Below, in pieces: positions 28,986-38,656 of a stretch of DNA of 64,000 bases (its first letter is position 1; every line of letters begins with the position of its first letter). This DNA comes from Leisingera sp. ANG1 (GTDB taxonomy: Bacteria; Pseudomonadota; Alphaproteobacteria; Rhodobacterales; Rhodobacteraceae), in the NCBI RefSeq assembly GCF_000203975.2, contig NZ_AFCF02000008.1, positions 124,001-188,000 of the forward strand, given 5' to 3'. The position numbers and the translations under genes are program-made. The notes under the pieces were generated by a model. That model was given only the letters and a program-made list of their open reading frames with translations. It did no database searches and was not told where the DNA came from.

Positions 28986-29933
28986 TTATGCCACGCGGCG
29001 CTGCTCGGCCGGGATTTCCGACCAGATCAGCCCCTGCCCCGGCAGCCGTGCGGTCATCGCTGCATCGCAGGCGACGGCCCGGACCGCATCCGGCTGCGCA
29101 AACAGGGCCCGCAGCAAAGTGTTGGTCAGCGCGTGCCCCGCGCGCTCGCCAACGTAGCGCCCCAAGATCGGCCCCCCAGCCAGTGCCAGATCCCCCAGTG
29201 CATCCAGCATCTTGTGGCGTACAGGCTCGTCCGAGTGGCGCAGACCTGCGCCGCTCTCGACACGTTCCCCGTCAAACACAACGGCGTTCTCGCCCGGCTT
29301 GCCGCCGAGAGCGAGGCCGTTGGCCTGCATTGTTTCAACATCTGCCTGGCGGCAGAAGGTGCGGCTGTCGCACAGCTCACGCGCAAAGCTGCCATTGCGC
29401 ATGTCCAGAACCTTGCTCTGGCGGCCGATGGCGGCCTCGGCAAAGTCGATGTGGAATTCGATGGTCAGCCGATCGCTGGGCAGCAGGGTGGCGCGGGCGC
29501 CATCCTTCTCCACCGTCACCGGCTTCAGAATTTCATAAGCCATGATCGGTGCGCCCAGGCGCTGCACGCCGTGCTGCATGATGCCGCGCACAAACGGGGC
29601 CGAGGAGCCATCCACGATCGGCACTTCCGGGCCGTCGATTTCGATCAGGGCATTGTGCACACCACAGCCGGCGAGCGCCGCCATGATGTGCTCAACAGTG
29701 GAAACGCTGACGCCGGAGCCATTGACCAGCCGGGTGCAGAGCGGGCTGCGCTCCACCAGATCCCAGCGGGCCGGAACCACGGTGTTGCCCAATGCAATGT
29801 CGGTGCGCTTGAACACGATGCCGTGCCCCGCCGGAGCCGGGATCAGAACCATGCGTGCGGGTTTGCCGGAGTGCAGGCCGACCCCTTCGAAAGCCACCGA
29901 TGCTTTGAGCGTATTCTGCACGTTGCGCCTCAT
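28986..29933 (-). CDS. lpxC: UDP-3-O-acyl-N-acetylglucosamine deacetylase LpxC
   Basis: 315 residues. It removes the N-acetyl group in the first committed step of lipid A synthesis. Zinc-site residues: His82 in STVEHIMAAL, and the HKMLDALGDLALAG region (His and Asp ligands). The active-site Glu and the ELCDSRTFC segment match the family. I set the start at ATG 29933, where family similarity begins (MRRNVQNTLKASVAF); the open frame extends 24 codons further with no matching sequence. It follows ftsZ in the same direction, a common order in alphaproteobacteria. Confidence 0.95.
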   Translation of the reverse strand: MRRNVQNTLKASVAFEGVGLHSGKPARMVLIPAPAGHGIVFKRTDIALGNTVVPARWDLVERSPLCTRLVNGSGVSVSTVEHIMAALAGCGVHNALIEIDGPEVPIVDGSSAPFVRGIMQHGVQRLGAPIMAYEILKPVTVEKDGARATLLPSDRLTIEFHIDFAEAAIGRQSKVLDMRNGSFARELCDSRTFCRQADVETMQANGLALGGKPGENAVVFDGERVESGAGLRHSDEPVRHKMLDALGDLALAGGPILGRYVGERAGHALTNTLLRALFAQPDAVRAVACDAAMTARLPGQGLIWSEIPAEQRRVA

Positions 29934-30081
29934 TCCACTGTTTCCGGCCTCGGGGGCCGTGTTGCGGATGAGAGTTAAGGTTTTGCTTAAAAACGCACAA
30001 CTCAATCTTTGTAACGGATTGAAACATGGATGTAACAGGTCGGCAAAACACCGCTCAGATCACCGCAAGAGCTTGAAATAC

Positions 30082-30112
30082 AAAAATAAAAAGCCGCCCG
30101 AAGGCGGCTTTT
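30082..30112 (-). terminator. Terminator after ftsZ (bidirectional form)
   Basis: GCCGCC-CGAA-GGCGGC stem flanked by A-runs on the left and TTTT on the right. On the minus strand the stem ends in TTTTTATTTTTG, 20 nt after the ftsZ stop. Confidence 0.85.
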
Positions 30113-30132
30113 CAAGCGCGATATGTGATGCT

Positions 30133-31860
30133 TCAGTTTGCCTGGCGGCGCAGGAAAGCGGGGATTTCGATGCGTTCCTGATCCGGATCCGCCTGCTGCT
30201 GCTGTGCCTGCTGCGGCTGGGCTGCCGGTGCGTGCGCGTGCATTGCGGGTTGCTGGCGGACCGCCTGCGGCTGCTGTTTCGCGGCCGGGGCGTCATTGCT
30301 GCCGGTCATCCGGTGGATCAGCGAATTCAGGCCAAAGCGGCGCTGCCCTTCCGGCTGCTGCTGCTGCGTTTGCTGCTGTTGCTGCGGCGCCTGGGCTGCA
30401 GGGGCTGCAGGACGCACGGCCTGCGGAGCCTGTTGCTGCTGCGGCTGCTGCACTCGCTGGGCGGCGGCCTGCAGACGCTCCAGCGCTTGCGGCGACGGGG
30501 TGCCCGGCGCGGGCGCCTTGGGGGCGACAAAGGCAGCTTGCGGAGCCTCTGCAACATCTGCCTGCGGACGGAACTCCGGCACCTGCGGCTGGTAGGCGGG
30601 GGGCGGCAGGCCGTCGTCATCCAGCTGCTCAACTTCTTCAAACACGTCTTCTGCCTGCTCCTGAGCGGCAGCCTGCTGCACGTTCAGCTCTTCGAACAGC
30701 GACGGCTCTTCCAGAGCGGCGGCGGCAGGCGCTTCCTGCACTGGTTCAGGCGCGGTCTCAGCGGCGGCGGGCTGCTGAACCGGGGTTTCCAGCTCCAGCG
30801 GCGCGGCGCGGTTTTCCTCGACGCTGACGGTCTGGCGCAGCGGCGCCGACATCGGGCGGCGCGGTACCGGCATGTCGGTGTTCACGTCGGTTGCGTCGAT
30901 GCCGGTGGCAACGACGGAGACCCGCATCTTGCCTTCCATGCCGGTATCCAGGGTGGAACCGACGATGATGTTGGCATCCGGGTCCACTTCCTCGCGGATG
31001 CGGTTGGCGGCCTCGTCCAGTTCGAACAGGGTCAGGTCGTGCGAGCCGGTGATGTTGATCAGCACGCCTTTGGCGCCTTTGAGGCTGATTTCGTCCAGCA
31101 GCGGGTTGGCGATCGCCTTCTCGGCGGCCTGGACCGCGCGGTCCTCGCCCTCGCCCTCGCCGGTGCCCATCATCGCCTTGCCCATCTCGTCCATCACGGC
31201 GCGGACGTCGGCAAAGTCGAGGTTGATCAGGCCCGGGCGGACCATCAGGTCGGTCACGCCTTTGACGCCCTGGTACAGCACGTCATCGGCCATCGAGAAC
31301 GCCTCGGTGAAGGTGGTCTTCTCGTTGGCAAGGCGGAACAGGTTCTGGTTCGGGATGATGATCAGCGTGTCGACCACCTTCTGCAGGCTTTCAACACCGG
31401 CCTCGGCCTGGCGCATCCGCTTGAGGCCCTCGAACTGGAACGGCTTGGTGACAACACCAACGGTCAGAACGCCCAGTTCCCGCGCGGCCTGCGCGATGAT
31501 CGGCGCGGCGCCGGTGCCGGTGCCGCCGCCCATGCCCGCGGTAATGAAGCACATATGCGCGCCCGCCAGATGATCGACGATCTGCTCGATGCTCTCCTCA
31601 GCCGCGGCAGAGCCCACCTGCGGGCGGGCGCCTGCGCCCAGACCTTCGGTGACTTTGATACCCAGTTGCACGCGGCTTTTGGCAGCGCTCTGCTGCAGCG
31701 CCTGCGCATCGGTATTGGCCACGACGAATTCGACGCCATCCAATTCCTTGGCGATCATGTTGTTGACGGCATTGCCGCCAGCGCCGCCGACACCGAACAC
31801 GGTGATCTTCGGCTTCAACTCTTCATTCCCGGGCATCGAAAGGTTCAACGTCATGCTCAT
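30133..31860 (-). CDS. ftsZ: Cell division protein FtsZ
   Basis: 575 residues, the tubulin-like GTPase that forms the Z-ring. The GTP-binding signature [12 protein letters not shown] is at about 109-120, the synergy loop NLDFADVR follows, and the conserved C-terminal peptide is [16 protein letters not shown], which binds FtsA and other partners. Between the fold (to about 330) and the peptide is a linker of about 220 residues, very rich in Gln, Pro and Ala, longer than in E. coli and typical of alphaproteobacteria. The start is one of two close ATGs (31860 or 31854). The ftsA-ftsZ gap carries a CtrA-type palindrome. Confidence 0.96.
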   Translation of the reverse strand: MSMTLNLSMPGNEELKPKITVFGVGGAGGNAVNNMIAKELDGVEFVVANTDAQALQQSAAKSRVQLGIKVTEGLGAGARPQVGSAAAEESIEQIVDHLAGAHMCFITAGMGGGTGTGAAPIIAQAARELGVLTVGVVTKPFQFEGLKRMRQAEAGVESLQKVVDTLIIIPNQNLFRLANEKTTFTEAFSMADDVLYQGVKGVTDLMVRPGLINLDFADVRAVMDEMGKAMMGTGEGEGEDRAVQAAEKAIANPLLDEISLKGAKGVLINITGSHDLTLFELDEAANRIREEVDPDANIIVGSTLDTGMEGKMRVSVVATGIDATDVNTDMPVPRRPMSAPLRQTVSVEENRAAPLELETPVQQPAAAETAPEPVQEAPAAAALEEPSLFEELNVQQAAAQEQAEDVFEEVEQLDDDGLPPPAYQPQVPEFRPQADVAEAPQAAFVAPKAPAPGTPSPQALERLQAAAQRVQQPQQQQAPQAVRPAAPAAQAPQQQQQTQQQQPEGQRRFGLNSLIHRMTGSNDAPAAKQQPQAVRQQPAMHAHAPAAQPQQAQQQQADPDQERIEIPAFLRRQAN

Positions 31861-32240
31861 ACCGCCTGTGTTACCTGCCCTTCCCGCAAAGGGCTTATTC
31901 CTGTCCTATTCACCATAATCTACCGCGGAGAGGGTGTTTCGTCATCCTAAAAAGCACGACGAACCACAAAATAAGGCCTCATTCTAAGGCAAAAATCGCG
32001 GTATTTCGCCGTCCCTAGCAGATATTGCGGATTGAGCACAAGCCACACACAACAAAACCTCTCCAGCCGCAAAATCGCTTTGCAGAGGAGGTCGGTTCCG
32101 AAACTTGGCTGGCCACTGCCCGGCCTGCTGAATCGCCGCGTTTGCCGCGGACGTTAAGCACAACTTAACGGGTGACTGGGGCGCTGTCACGCCCTCTTTG
32201 CCCGTTCCGGCTGAATTGATTTGCGGCTTTCGTCCCGGCT
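31861..32240. other. ftsA-ftsZ intergenic region (ftsZ promoter region)
   Basis: 380 nt between ftsA and ftsZ, unusually long for an otherwise packed cluster. No gene seen. It holds the CtrA-type site at 32154-32169 and AT-rich stretches near 31900-32000 that could be ftsZ promoters. The gap suggests ftsZ has its own transcription start. Confidence 0.5.
32154..32169. promoter_or_regulatory. Palindromic CtrA-type site upstream of ftsZ
   Basis: TTAA-GCACAAC-TTAAC, inside the larger inverted repeat CGTTAAGCACAACTTAACG (32152-32170). Because the repeat is symmetrical, both strands read TTAA-N7-TTAAC exactly. It lies about 294 nt before the ftsZ start. CtrA is known to control ftsZ in Caulobacter; control here is inference. 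Confidence 0.55.
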
Positions 32241-33575
32241 TTACCAGTTGTCGCGGAACCAGCGCACGGCACGGCCCAGGGTGCCTGCCGGATGGCGGCC
32301 TGCGGGCATCTCGAAATCCCACCATTCATCCTGCGGATGGGCGGCAAACAGGCACAGGCCGACGGCAGAGGCAAAGCCCGGCCCGGTTGCCGATTGCGGC
32401 AGGCCATGGACGCGCAGCGGGCGGCCCAGGCGGACCTGCTGGCCCAAAATGCGGCTTGCCAGCCCGTCCAGCCCCATGATCTGGCTGGAGCCGCCGGTCA
32501 GCACGATCTGCTGGCTCGGCAGGTATTCGAACCCGGCTGCATCCAGCCGCGCCCGCACCTCTTCCAGAATTTCCTCGACTCGGGGGCGCATGATGCCGAT
32601 CAGCTCTGCCCGGCTGACGGTGCGGCGGTCGTGCTCCCAGTCGCCGGTGTCGCCGCCGATGTCGATGATTTCCCGGTCGTCGGCGCCGGTGGCATGCACC
32701 CCGCCGTTGAAAGTCTTGATCCGCTCCGCATTGGCCAGCGGCACGCCCAGCCCCATCGAAATGTCGCTCGTGATGTGATCGCCGCCCAGACGCACCGCGT
32801 CGGCATAGATCATGTGTTTCTTCATGAAGACAGAGATCGAGGTAGAGCCGCCGCCCATGTCGATACAGGCCGCGCCGAGCTCCTGCTCATCCTCGACCAG
32901 CGCCGAGAAGCCGGAGGCATAAGCCGAGGAAGCGATCCCCGCCAGCTCCAGGTCGCAGCGCTGGATGCAGCGCACCAGGTTCTGCACCGCTATGGCGTCC
33001 ACCGTCAGCATGTGCATGTCGACCGCCAGCGTCTGCCCCATCTGGCCGCGCGGATCGCCCAGGCCGGAGCGGTTGTCGAGCGCGAAGTTCACGGGCTGCG
33101 CATGCAGCACCTCGCGCCCCGCCCCGTATTCCGGCACCTCGCAGGAGGCCAGCACCTGCGCCACCTCATGCTCGGAGACCACCTGCCCCTCAAGATCCAG
33201 CCTGGCATCCAGCCCGTAAGAGCGCGGATTGGCGCCGGAGAAACAGGCGATCACGTGATCAACCCGCACCTCTGCCATCTTCTGCGCCGCCTGCACCGCA
33301 GTGCGGATCGCACGCTCGGTCTCCTGCATGGCGTTGATCTCGCCGAACTGCACGCCGCGCGAACGGGTTGTGGCGGCGCCGATCACCCGGAACCCCGACT
33401 GCCCGGCCAGGGCGCCGATGGAGCCGTCCTCGCTGAGCCGCCCGGTGCCGTCAAAGCGCAGAACCAGGCAGGCGATCTTGGAACTGCCCACGTCCAGAAT
33501 GGCCACCACACCGCGCTGCATCGCCTGGCGGCGCATCTGCCGCATCGCCCGTTGCGATTGATAAAGATCTGTCAT
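32241..33575 (-). CDS. ftsA: Cell division protein FtsA
   Basis: 444 residues, the actin-like ATPase that tethers FtsZ to the membrane. Actin-fold phosphate loop is in VVAILDVGSSKIACLVLRF (about 25-43), a second nucleotide-binding loop in AACIDMGGGSTSISVFMKK, and the adenosine motif in QIVLTGGSSQIMGLDGLA. The C-terminus is amphipathic and basic with tryptophans (TLGRAVRWFRDNW), the membrane-targeting helix. It begins 1 nt after the ftsQ stop, so the two are coupled. Confidence 0.95.
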   Translation of the reverse strand: MTDLYQSQRAMRQMRRQAMQRGVVAILDVGSSKIACLVLRFDGTGRLSEDGSIGALAGQSGFRVIGAATTRSRGVQFGEINAMQETERAIRTAVQAAQKMAEVRVDHVIACFSGANPRSYGLDARLDLEGQVVSEHEVAQVLASCEVPEYGAGREVLHAQPVNFALDNRSGLGDPRGQMGQTLAVDMHMLTVDAIAVQNLVRCIQRCDLELAGIASSAYASGFSALVEDEQELGAACIDMGGGSTSISVFMKKHMIYADAVRLGGDHITSDISMGLGVPLANAERIKTFNGGVHATGADDREIIDIGGDTGDWEHDRRTVSRAELIGIMRPRVEEILEEVRARLDAAGFEYLPSQQIVLTGGSSQIMGLDGLASRILGQQVRLGRPLRVHGLPQSATGPGFASAVGLCLFAAHPQDEWWDFEMPAGRHPAGTLGRAVRWFRDNW

Positions 33576-33576
33576 G

Positions 33577-34473
33577 TTACTGCCCGCCCCCGTTCAACTG
33601 CCGGATCCGCCACCAGTTTTCCACTGAGTTTTCGGTCATCCGCACGGTGGGACGCCCAGCCAGACGCATATCCACCGCTGCCACATCGCGTTCCAGCAAA
33701 TCCTGTACTTCACTGACCGCCAGCACCCGCTCCAGCGCCCGGACCGGGTTCTGCGCGGGCAGCATGATGCGCTGCTTGCGGTCCAGCACCACGTCCCAGC
33801 GCCGTTCGCCGACACGCACCAGTCCGCGCAGCCGCGGCCCCAGCGGTTTTGCTGCCGCAAACAGCCGCAGCGCCTGCGCCGCATGCTTGGCCGCCCCCTT
33901 GCCCGCGATCAGCGGCAGATCCGGGTGCAGGCTGCGGCGGCCCAGCTCGGCCACGTGAATGCCCTGCTCGTCCAGCAGCGCCAGCCCCTCGCGGCTGCGC
34001 CAGATCAGCGCCGGCTCGCGCTCCTCCACGTCAACCTGCAGGATGCCGCCGGGGCGGATCCTGACGCTGGCAGTCTTGACCGGGTCCAGCCCGGTGATCA
34101 CGTCGCGGATCTGCTCCAGGTCCAGATCGAAGGAGCTGACCGGGAAGTCCAGCGGCACCACTTCGCGGATGTCGCGCGCCACACTGGCGCCGGCACCATC
34201 CACCGCCATCACTTTGACCATGAACTCCGGCCGTTCCTGGATCGCGGCACGGGCATCATTATAGAGCCCCACCAGCGTATCGCGCCGGGCCTCGTCCGCC
34301 AGATAGGCGCTGCCCGCCGCAAACACCAGGCAGAACGGCACCCCGAAACGCAGGCCAAAGCGGATGCCCGGCGTCAGCATCCAGCGCTGCAAACGGTATT
34401 TCAGCCGCGACGGCGCCGGATCGCACCGTCCCTCACCACCGCTGCGCCGGAACCGGTCCTTCAGCGGTTGCAT
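33577..34473 (-). CDS. ftsQ: Cell division protein FtsQ
   Basis: 298 residues, a single-pass inner membrane divisome protein. A basic cytoplasmic head (about 1-38) is followed by one membrane segment (about 40-58, RFGLRFGVPFCLVFAAGSAYLA), then a POTRA domain (about 80-150, FMVKVMAVDGAGASVARDIREVV...LEQIRDVITGLDPVKTASVRIRPGGILQVDVEERE) and the beta domain with WDVVLDRKQRIMLP. It overlaps the end of ddl by 13 nt and runs into ftsA. Partners are FtsL and FtsB-like proteins. Confidence 0.93.
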   Translation of the reverse strand: MQPLKDRFRRSGGEGRCDPAPSRLKYRLQRWMLTPGIRFGLRFGVPFCLVFAAGSAYLADEARRDTLVGLYNDARAAIQERPEFMVKVMAVDGAGASVARDIREVVPLDFPVSSFDLDLEQIRDVITGLDPVKTASVRIRPGGILQVDVEEREPALIWRSREGLALLDEQGIHVAELGRRSLHPDLPLIAGKGAAKHAAQALRLFAAAKPLGPRLRGLVRVGERRWDVVLDRKQRIMLPAQNPVRALERVLAVSEVQDLLERDVAAVDMRLAGRPTVRMTENSVENWWRIRQLNGGGQ

Positions 34474-35381
34474 GAGGCATCCTCCACCATCCAGGCGCAG
34501 AGCTGGCCAAAGGTCATGCCGCAGTGGGCCGCCTGTTCCGGCGCCAGCGAGGTCGGCGTCATGCCGGGCTGAGTGTTTGTTTCAAGCAGCACAAGGCCGC
34601 TGGCGCCGCGCGCCTCATCCCAGCGGAAATCGGTGCGGCTGACACCGCGGCAGCCCAGCACCTCATGCGCCTTCAGCGCGTATTCCAGGCACAGGTCGAA
34701 GATTTCCTGCGGCACATCGGCGGGCAGCACGTGGCGCGAGCCGCCGGGCTTGTACTTGGCGTCATAGTCATACCAGCCGTCGGTCAAAATATCGGTGACG
34801 GTCAGCGCCCGGTCGCCCACCACCGTGGTGGTCAGCTCGCGCCCCGGGGCATAAGTCTCAACCATCACCTCGGCGGGCATTTCCTCCGACAGCTGCGGCG
34901 GGCCGTTGGCAGCCTCATGCACGATATAAATGCCAACGCTGGAGCCCTCGTTGTTGGGCTTCACCACATAGGGCGGCGCCATCACGTGGCCTGCGCTCAC
35001 GTCATCCTTGGCAAACAGGCCGCTATCAACCACCGGCAGTCCGGCGGTGCGGAAAACCTCCTTGGAGCGCTGCTTGTCCATTGCCAGCGCCGAGGCCAGC
35101 ACCCCGGAATGGGTATAGGGGATCTGCAGCCATTCCAGCACGCCCTGGACGCAGCCATCCTCGCCCCAGCGCCCGTGCAGCGCGTTGAACACCACATCCG
35201 GTTTGATGTCCAACAGGCGCGCGTGCAGGTCAGCACCCGCATCCACCTCAACAACCTCGAACCCCTCACCGCGCAGCGCGGCCGCGCATTCACGGCCGCT
35301 GGATAGCGATACCTCGCGTTCGGCTGACGGTCCGCCCATCAGCATCGCGACTTTCGGGAGTGCCCTGCTCGACTTACTCAC
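34461..35381 (-). CDS. ddl: D-alanine--D-alanine ligase
   Basis: 306 residues, joins two D-Ala for the pentapeptide end. ATP-grasp features: VAMLMGGPSAEREVSLSSGREC at the N-terminus, the VFNALHGRWGEDGCVQG loop, YVVKPNNEGSSVGIY, and EAR..LVLLETNTQPGMTPTSLAPEQA with Mg ligands. Start choice: the open frame begins at a TTG (35396), but a GTG at 35381 gives the family-like start (SKSSRALPKVAML). Two GTGs are adjacent, so the exact start is uncertain. A CtrA-type near-match is upstream (35552-35567). Confidence 0.95.
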   Translation of the reverse strand: MSKSSRALPKVAMLMGGPSAEREVSLSSGRECAAALRGEGFEVVEVDAGADLHARLLDIKPDVVFNALHGRWGEDGCVQGVLEWLQIPYTHSGVLASALAMDKQRSKEVFRTAGLPVVDSGLFAKDDVSAGHVMAPPYVVKPNNEGSSVGIYIVHEAANGPPQLSEEMPAEVMVETYAPGRELTTTVVGDRALTVTDILTDGWYDYDAKYKPGGSRHVLPADVPQEIFDLCLEYALKAHEVLGCRGVSRTDFRWDEARGASGLVLLETNTQPGMTPTSLAPEQAAHCGMTFGQLCAWMVEDASCNR

Positions 35382-35551
35382 CACAAAACGCCTCAATATA
35401 CGCGGGGCTTTTTGCCCCTGTTTCTTGGGACCCCTTGCAGGCCCGCCTTATCATTTTGCGCCGGGCTGATCCCGGCTGATTATTGCGGGGCTCGGCGCCC
35501 CTGAAACCGGCGGTGCTTTGCCGCCTTAGCGGCACCGTAACGCCCAAAATC

Positions 35552-35567
35552 TTACCGGCGTGTTAAC
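35552..35567. promoter_or_regulatory. Near-match CtrA-type site upstream of ddl-ftsQ-ftsA
   Basis: TTAC-N7-TTAAC, one mismatch from the CtrA consensus, about 170 nt before ddl in the 290-nt ddl-murB gap. A further TTAA is at 35584-35587. The rest of the gap shows a GGGGC-TTTTT-GCCCC hairpin near 35404 and no gene. Confidence 0.35.
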
Positions 35568-35673
35568 AGTGCCTTTACCACGGTTAAGATTTCCGCTCCC
35601 CGGATCTGTGTCAGACCCTGTTCCTGCTCAAGCTGCCATTGCAGAAGCCTTTGCCGGCGCTCAAGATTTCCGG

Positions 35674-36615
35674 TTATTCGGGAAGCGGATCACCTATCCG
35701 CATGATTTCCCACTCTAGCGTGATGCCGGAATCTTCGTAAACCTTTTTCCGCACATCTTCGCCCAGCCCTTCCAAATCTGCGGCAGTTGCGCCACCGGTG
35801 TTGATCAGGAAGTTGGAATGCTTCTCGCTCATCTGCGCGCCGCCGCGCCGCGCGCCGCGCATGCCTGCGTTGTCGATCACTTTCCAGGCCTTGAGGTCAT
35901 GCACATCATCGGCGCGGCCAGTAGAGGAGAACCCCGCCGGATTGCGAAAGGTGGAGCCGGCCGAACGGTCCCTTGTCGGCTGGGTTTCGTCCCGCTTTTG
36001 CAATTGCGCCGCCATCCGGGCGTGCAGCTCCTCCGGGTCGCCCTTGGGTCCGCGCAGGGTGGCGGAGACCAGCACCGCCCCCTCTGGAAACGCCGTCTGG
36101 CGGTATTGGAAAGCCAGCTCTTCCGCGCTGATCTCGCGGACCTCGCCCTGGCGGGTGACGATGGTGGCCGACACAAACACATCTGCGGTGTAGCTGCCGT
36201 AGCAGCCCGCGTTCATCCGCACCGCACCGCCGATGGAACCGGGAATGGTGCGCAGGAAGGTGAGGTCGGTTCCCGCATCCGCGGCTTTCTTCGCCACATG
36301 CGCGTCCAGCGCTGCAGCGCCCGCGGTCACCGTATCACCCTCAGTTTCGATGCTGTTAAAGCCGCGGCCCAGCCGGATCACCACCGCCCGCATGCCGCCG
36401 TCGCGCACGATCAGGTTGGAGCCGACCCCCATCGGAAACACCGGCACGCCCGGCTCCAGCTGGCGCAGGAAATCCGCCAGGTCGTCAATATCCGCGGGCT
36501 GAAACAGATGCTCCGCCGGTCCGCCGACCCGCAGCCAGGTCAGCTCCGCAAGCGGTTTCTGTCCGGTAAGGCGGCCACGCACCGCCGGAAGAATGATTTC
36601 ACCTTGCGCCGCCAT
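35674..36615 (-). CDS. murB: UDP-N-acetylenolpyruvoylglucosamine reductase
   Basis: 313 residues, a flavoenzyme reducing UDP-GlcNAc-enolpyruvate to UDP-MurNAc with NADPH. FAD-binding region has [22 protein letters not shown] and the [25 protein letters not shown] segments (the last is the active-site region); the C-terminal part has [22 protein letters not shown], with the catalytic-Glu segment following. I choose ATG 36615 ([10 protein letters not shown]); other in-frame starts at 36639 and 36654 add 8-13 residues. Confidence 0.94.
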   Translation of the reverse strand: MAAQGEIILPAVRGRLTGQKPLAELTWLRVGGPAEHLFQPADIDDLADFLRQLEPGVPVFPMGVGSNLIVRDGGMRAVVIRLGRGFNSIETEGDTVTAGAAALDAHVAKKAADAGTDLTFLRTIPGSIGGAVRMNAGCYGSYTADVFVSATIVTRQGEVREISAEELAFQYRQTAFPEGAVLVSATLRGPKGDPEELHARMAAQLQKRDETQPTRDRSAGSTFRNPAGFSSTGRADDVHDLKAWKVIDNAGMRGARRGGAQMSEKHSNFLINTGGATAADLEGLGEDVRKKVYEDSGITLEWEIMRIGDPLPE

Positions 36616-36911
36616 CGCCGTTTCCGTCCCAAATTCCATCCTGCAAGCGAGCACAGTCCGTAGACCAGGTGGCCGATGAAATAAAGGGATAACACGGTTT
36701 GGCGGCCAGTCTCCGCCGCAAACAACAGCAGGCCAGCCAGCAGGACCAGCACCATAAGCCAGATTACTGAGGCAACAATGGCCGCAGCCGCCTGCCTGGC
36801 CCGGGCAAGATTATAAAACGCCGCCAGCCATACGGCACCGAACAGCAGCCAGATTACAGTAACAGCAGCCAAAAGAGGCCTCCACCGCCAGCGGAAACGC
36901 GCTGGCGTCAA
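36540..36911 (-). CDS. Possible small membrane protein overlapping murB
   Basis: 123 codons from a TTG at 36911 with three likely transmembrane segments ([56 protein letters not shown]) and a very basic C-terminus ([16 protein letters not shown]). It fills an otherwise empty 385-nt gap in a packed operon, which argues for it; but there is no clear ribosome-binding site and its 3' end overlaps murB by 76 nt, which argues against. The tail could be a shadow of murB. I would treat it as possible. Confidence 0.4.
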   Translation of the reverse strand: MTPARFRWRWRPLLAAVTVIWLLFGAVWLAAFYNLARARQAAAAIVASVIWLMVLVLLAGLLLFAAETGRQTVLSLYFIGHLVYGLCSLAGWNLGRKRRWRRKVKSFFRRCVAALPDRNRLRS

Positions 36912-37000
36912 ACAGGGTACACTGGGTATTCCCGTCTGATTATCAGGCCATCCGGAAGAAAAGGTTAAGCTTTCCCCAACGGCAGCCTTTTTGCGGAGGT

Positions 37001-37249
37001 TTACATTCCCAGCGTGCGCCTGACCCAGCGCCCGAAATACAGCACCGGCCAGCGCAGCACCGACATCCCGGCCAAGAGAACAACCAGCCCCCACCAGGGA
37101 CCGTTCTCATAGGTGACATAGCCCAGCAGCGGAATGCCCAGCGCAATCAGCACATAGGCGCGCCGCCAATGGTTGTCGCGGCTGGGGATCATCGCCAGCA
37201 CATTGGCAGCCAGCGCCCAGACGGCGGCCAGGGTCAGCGACAGCGTCAT
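37001..37249 (-). CDS. DUF2484 family small membrane protein
   Basis: 82 residues with three hydrophobic segments and the conserved DUF2484 stretches SRDNHWRRAYVLIALGIPLLGYVTYENGPWW and SVLRWPVLYFGRW. The family is found mainly in Rhodobacterales between murC and murB and has no assigned function. The ATG (37249) is 4 nt after the murC stop, so it is translationally coupled to it. Confidence 0.88.
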   Translation of the reverse strand: MTLSLTLAAVWALAANVLAMIPSRDNHWRRAYVLIALGIPLLGYVTYENGPWWGLVVLLAGMSVLRWPVLYFGRWVRRTLGM

Positions 37250-37253
37250 ACCC

Positions 37254-38651
37254 CTAGCGCCCCAGCCGTTCCGGCAGGCCATTGGCCCAGGTGCTGATGG
37301 TGCCGGCGCCGAGGCAGACAACCATGTCGCCGGGCCGCGCCTGCTCGCGCACCAGGCGCTCCAGGTCTTCCTCGTTCAGGATGGCGCGGGCGTGGCGGTG
37401 GCCGTGGCGGATCAGGCCTGCCACCAGGTCATCGCGGCTGGCGCCCTCGATCGGGTCTTCTCCGGCAGAGAACACTTCGGCAATTGCCACCACGTCAGCC
37501 TCATTGAAGCAGGCGCAGAAATCGTCGAACAGGTTGGACAGGCGCGAGTAGCGGTGCGGCTGGTGCACCGCGATCACCCGGCCCTCGCTGGCCTGGCGCG
37601 CCGCTTTCAGCACCGCGGCGATCTCCACCGGGTGGTGGCCGTAGTCGTCGATGATGGTGACGCCGTTCACTTCGCCCACCTTGGTGAAGCGGCGATTCAC
37701 CCCGCCAAAGGCTGCCAGCGCCTCGCGGATCTCGGTGCTGTTCATGCCCAGATGGCGGGCGACGGCAACCGCGGACAGCGCGTTGGAGACATTGTGATCC
37801 CCCGGCATCGGCAGTGTGCAGCCCTCGATCACGCGGTCCTCGGCCTGCAGCACCACGTCGAAATGCGCAACGCCCGCCTTGTAGGTCAGATTGACGGCGC
37901 GCACGTCCGCTTGCGCATTGAAGCCATAAGTCACCACGCGACGGTCGGAAATCCGGCCCACCAGCGCCTGCACCTCCGCGTGGTCGGTGCAGCAGACGGC
38001 AACGCCGTAGAACGGGATGTTGGAGACAAACTCCAGGAAGCCGTCGCGCAGCGTGTCGAAGTCGCCCCAATGCTCCATATGCTCAGGGTCGATGTTGGTG
38101 ACGACCGCAATGGTTGCGGGCAGCCGGTTGAAGGAGCCGTCGCTCTCATCCGCCTCGACCACCATCCATTCGCCCTGCCCCATCCGCGCGTTGGAGCCAT
38201 AGGCGTGAATGATGCCGCCGTTGACGATGGTCGGGTCAAAGCCGCCGGCCACCATCAGCTCTGCCATCATCGTGGTGGTGGTGGTCTTGCCGTGGGTGCC
38301 AGCAATGGCGACGTTGGACTTGAGCCGCATCAACTCCGCCAGCATGTCGGCCCGGCGCACCACCGGCAGGCCGCGCAGGCGGGCCTCGTCCAGTTCCGGG
38401 TTGCCTGGCTTGATCGCGGAGGAGATCACCACAACCGCGGCCTCTTCCAGGTTCTCTGCCTGCTGGCCCACGAAGATGCGCGCGCCCAGCTTCTCCAGCC
38501 GCTGAGTGATTTTGGAGGATTTCAGGTCCGAGCCCTGCACCATGTAGCCGAGGTTCAAGAGCACCTCGGCGATGCCCGACATGCCGATGCCTCCGATACC
38601 CACGAAATGGATCGGGCCGACATCGCCAGGCAGTTTGGTTGCAGGGTTCAT
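37254..38651 (-). CDS. murC: UDP-N-acetylmuramate--L-alanine ligase
   Basis: 465 residues. Adds L-Ala to UDP-MurNAc. N-terminal dinucleotide-type loop [18 protein letters not shown] (residues 14-31), Mur-ligase ATP loop [10 protein letters not shown] (118-127), the [14 protein letters not shown] segment, and [18 protein letters not shown] in the C-terminal domain. It follows murG by 5 nt and precedes the DUF2484 gene by 4 nt, so translation is tightly coupled. Confidence 0.97.
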   Translation of the reverse strand: MNPATKLPGDVGPIHFVGIGGIGMSGIAEVLLNLGYMVQGSDLKSSKITQRLEKLGARIFVGQQAENLEEAAVVVISSAIKPGNPELDEARLRGLPVVRRADMLAELMRLKSNVAIAGTHGKTTTTTMMAELMVAGGFDPTIVNGGIIHAYGSNARMGQGEWMVVEADESDGSFNRLPATIAVVTNIDPEHMEHWGDFDTLRDGFLEFVSNIPFYGVAVCCTDHAEVQALVGRISDRRVVTYGFNAQADVRAVNLTYKAGVAHFDVVLQAEDRVIEGCTLPMPGDHNVSNALSAVAVARHLGMNSTEIREALAAFGGVNRRFTKVGEVNGVTIIDDYGHHPVEIAAVLKAARQASEGRVIAVHQPHRYSRLSNLFDDFCACFNEADVVAIAEVFSAGEDPIEGASRDDLVAGLIRHGHRHARAILNEEDLERLVREQARPGDMVVCLGAGTISTWANGLPERLGR

Positions 38652-38656
38652 AACGT

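Noticed and set aside
29542-31950. Antisense open frame over ftsZ and lpxC (802 codons)
   Set aside because: Antisense of two sure genes, dominated by Arg/Leu/Gly runs from the Gln-rich ftsZ linker.
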